A stretch of 64,000 bases of DNA from Bacteroidota bacterium (lineage in GTDB: Bacteria > Bacteroidota > Ignavibacteria > Kryptoniales > JAKASW01): positions 1 to 64,000 of the forward strand of contig JAKAMG010000016.1 of the NCBI GenBank assembly GCA_021812985.1. Reading direction: 5' to 3'. Of the stretch, positions 62,277 to 64,000 are shown one piece after another. Each line of letters opens with the position of its first letter. Within the stretch, counting starts at the first letter, position 1. Below the pieces are notes generated by a model, which was given only the letters and a program-made list of their open reading frames with translations, made no database searches and was not told the DNA's origin. Position numbers and translations under genes: made by a program.

Positions 62277-63830
62277 ATGAACCATAAGCTACTACTTTTT
62301 TCGGCAGCGCTGCTTTTGCTGCTTGCCGGGCGAGCGTCCTCACAAATATCCAATCTCAAAGTGGGAGGATCGGGAACTAATTTCACGGTCAATTCCGGCG
62401 ATACGGTTTCGTGGTCTTACAACGTTTCACCCGTGGGAGCAACTACGGTAATCCAGGTCTGGCTGGACGTCAACGGGAATGGCGCCATAGATTCCAGTAC
62501 TGACGTTCTATTCCAGCAGTTGATGCAGACTGATGGTGACACTCAGGGGAATGGCGGTCCGCCCGATATGGACGGATTGGCGAACGGCTCCGTACAGATG
62601 CACATGCCTGTCGGTCTGGCGCCAGGGAAATATGTGCTCAAGTTTACGGAAGGTGGTACGAGCGAGATTGCGACGGGGGTGGTTAACCCATTGGTATCTC
62701 CTGCTCACACCATTTCAGGGACGGTCACTGTGCCGGGAGGTTTCAGTGCGGCAAATATATTCGTAGAAGCCTCGAGGGACGGACAGTACCAGCCCAACTT
62801 CTGGGACGCCTTGACTGATGCCAGCGGCAATTATACGATAAGAATGAACGCGGATACCGCAGGCAATCCGTGGCACGTTAGCGTGATATCCAAGCCTTTC
62901 CCAACCGCCATCTCGTGGCCCGCAGAACAGGATATCGTGGTTTCGGGAAATCCCTCAGGCATAAATTTTTCTATCTCCCAGGCTTCGGCTGAGGTGGTTG
63001 GCTATCTTAGGACGGAAGGGGGGAGTCCTATCCCGAGCCAACGCATTTCACTTTCGCGGCTGGATACTATTAACGCCATGTCGACGGTGGAGTATTACTC
63101 CAACACTGACGTCAACGGCTTCTTTCTAATTCCGATACCTGACAGTGCCCTTATCGCCGGCAGGACGTGGCGCCTCTTTTCCAGCGTAAGTCAATCTGAC
63201 ACCACGACTACTCAACTCGCCGCGGTCAACGAGATGCAGGTGAATAAGGGGGACAGTCTCGTCAGGAATCTGGTTATATACAATGCCGACTCTCAGATTA
63301 GCGGGATTATCACCCTAAACGGTGCCGCCCCAGGATTCCAGATGATGTTGGTCGCTGACAACAACGACTCCGCGCAGGCCGCGACGTGGACCGACAACTC
63401 GGGGAACTTCACTCTTCAGGTGTCGACGAAGGTCTCGAACTACATCGTCTTTCCCGTTTTTCTGCCGCAGGGTTATTCCTACCAGCAGGTCACGGCACAT
63501 CCTGGAACTACAGGCCTGAGGTTTGATTTGACAACAACGGCCGTCCGGGAGGCCGGGAATCTTCCCTCTGGATATGAGCTCGGGCAGAACTTTCCCAACC
63601 CGTTCAATCCGTCTACGGTCATCAGCTATCGGCTTCCAGCCGTCAGCCGAGTCACGCTGAAGGTGTATGATGTGCTCGGCAGGAACGTTGCCACGCTCGT
63701 GGATGAGGTCCAGAACCCGGGCCAGCACGCGGTGAAGTTCGACGGATCTGCGCTACCAAGCGGAGTGTATTTCTACCGACTCGAGGCTGGGAGCTTCACT
63801 TCTGTCAGAAAGCTCGTTCTGATGAAATAG
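62277..63830 (+). CDS. Secreted beta-domain protein with T9SS sorting domain
   Basis: 517 residues. A signal peptide (MNHKLLLFSAALLLLLAGRASSQ) leads to an Ig-like part with an acidic DVNGNGAIDSSTD segment (about 65-77, possibly calcium-binding) and carboxypeptidase-regulatory-like beta domains (about 145-410, HTISGTVTVPGGF; QISGIITLNGAAPG). The last 85 residues are the type IX sorting domain: YELGQNFPNPFNPSTVISYR, VYDVLGRNVATLVDE and a final KLVLMK. Probably secreted to the surface. AGGAGGT precedes the ATG. Confidence 0.9.
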   Translation: MNHKLLLFSAALLLLLAGRASSQISNLKVGGSGTNFTVNSGDTVSWSYNVSPVGATTVIQVWLDVNGNGAIDSSTDVLFQQLMQTDGDTQGNGGPPDMDGLANGSVQMHMPVGLAPGKYVLKFTEGGTSEIATGVVNPLVSPAHTISGTVTVPGGFSAANIFVEASRDGQYQPNFWDALTDASGNYTIRMNADTAGNPWHVSVISKPFPTAISWPAEQDIVVSGNPSGINFSISQASAEVVGYLRTEGGSPIPSQRISLSRLDTINAMSTVEYYSNTDVNGFFLIPIPDSALIAGRTWRLFSSVSQSDTTTTQLAAVNEMQVNKGDSLVRNLVIYNADSQISGIITLNGAAPGFQMMLVADNNDSAQAATWTDNSGNFTLQVSTKVSNYIVFPVFLPQGYSYQQVTAHPGTTGLRFDLTTTAVREAGNLPSGYELGQNFPNPFNPSTVISYRLPAVSRVTLKVYDVLGRNVATLVDEVQNPGQHAVKFDGSALPSGVYFYRLEAGSFTSVRKLVLMK

Positions 63831-63879
63831 GTTCTGCCTTCTATGGATCCACAAGCTCGGTCTAGCGCGTAACTTTTGC

Positions 63880-63915
63880 GGGCACATGGATGAGGTGAAA
63901 ACCTTCCATGTGCCC
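63880..63915 (+). terminator. Terminator after the last T9SS gene
   Basis: GGGCACATGGA/TCCATGTGCCC, an 11-bp perfect stem with a 14-nt loop, followed by ATATTTATGCGTTTTT. It lies 50 bases after the stop. Nothing further is called to the window end. Confidence 0.8.
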
Positions 63916-64000
63916 ATATTTATGCGTTTTTGGGGTGTTTGGGCTCTAGTCCTCCGCCAATCCTTTGTTTTTCCTCCATAGGTGGTTATATTTTTCACTT

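Noticed and set aside
63918-63980. 19-codon minus-strand open frame at the window end
   Set aside because: Too short, with no recognisable features; the region is more likely the promoter of a gene beyond the edge.

Overview
The window looks like chromosome of a Bacteroidota/Chlorobiota-type bacterium, probably the Ignavibacteria/Kryptonia side of that group. This is inferred from gene content, not from a marker phylogeny. Two secreted proteins end in type IX secretion (T9SS) sorting domains of the NPFNPST kind, a PorV-like outer-membrane protein is present, and there are a TonB receptor/DUF4249 pair, GWxTD, DUF3667 and DUF4097 proteins, and ferredoxin-linked 2-oxoacid oxidoreductase. Most genes lie on the + strand in tight operons. 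No rRNA, CRISPR array, prophage or transposase gene was seen.

Layout. 1-3.9 kb: a partial gene end, a small exported protein, a lone PAS protein and malic enzyme MaeB (minus). 4-9.9 kb: Lon protease, DNA polymerase III tau/gamma (dnaX, with a nine-A slip site), a PorV-like protein and a DUF1684 lipoprotein. 10-14.8 kb: a partner-switching module with two SpoIIE-type phosphatases, one STAS antagonist and one RsbW-type kinase. 15-20 kb: a GT9 glycosyltransferase, a LysE exporter, and an ECF sigma / zinc-finger anti-sigma / DUF4097 set. 20.2-20.75 kb: tRNA-Gln with a GIY-YIG nuclease gene enclosed by tRNA-derived repeats. 20.9-25.1 kb: prs-rplY-pth and rpsF-ssb-rpsR-rplI, with a structured leader and a non-standard start for rpsF. 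25.6-32 kb: CcdA, KorAB, NrnA and leucyl aminopeptidase.

32.1-36.5 kb: an eleven-gene, almost gapless thiol/sulfur operon: thioredoxin, a two-site glutaredoxin-like protein, a Cys-rich mini-protein, a methyltransferase, two tiny membrane proteins sharing a CPI...NP motif, a membrane-anchored thioredoxin, DUF302, TlpA, exported DsrE and OsmC. This is the best candidate here for an undescribed system.

36.5-45 kb: SurE (minus), an RRM RNA-binding protein with a long structured leader, a phosphonate-type ABC transporter (phnDCE), a TonB receptor with DUF4249, and a DinB protein. 45.5-52.5 kb: SecD, SecF, a second STAS protein, PurA and a PpiD-like foldase (minus). 52.7-64 kb: an ArsC-like reductase, a FabL-like enoyl-ACP reductase, a GWxTD protein, a radical SAM protein, DUF3667, a lipoprotein c-type cytochrome and a four-CHRD T9SS protein (minus), a secreted glycosidase-like protein and another T9SS cargo protein.

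Links between genes: SecDF, PpiD and PorV serve export of T9SS cargo. CcdA could pass electrons outward to the TlpA and thioredoxin proteins of the thiol operon. The phosphatase/STAS/kinase set and the ECF sigma/anti-sigma set are two separate stress-signalling circuits.
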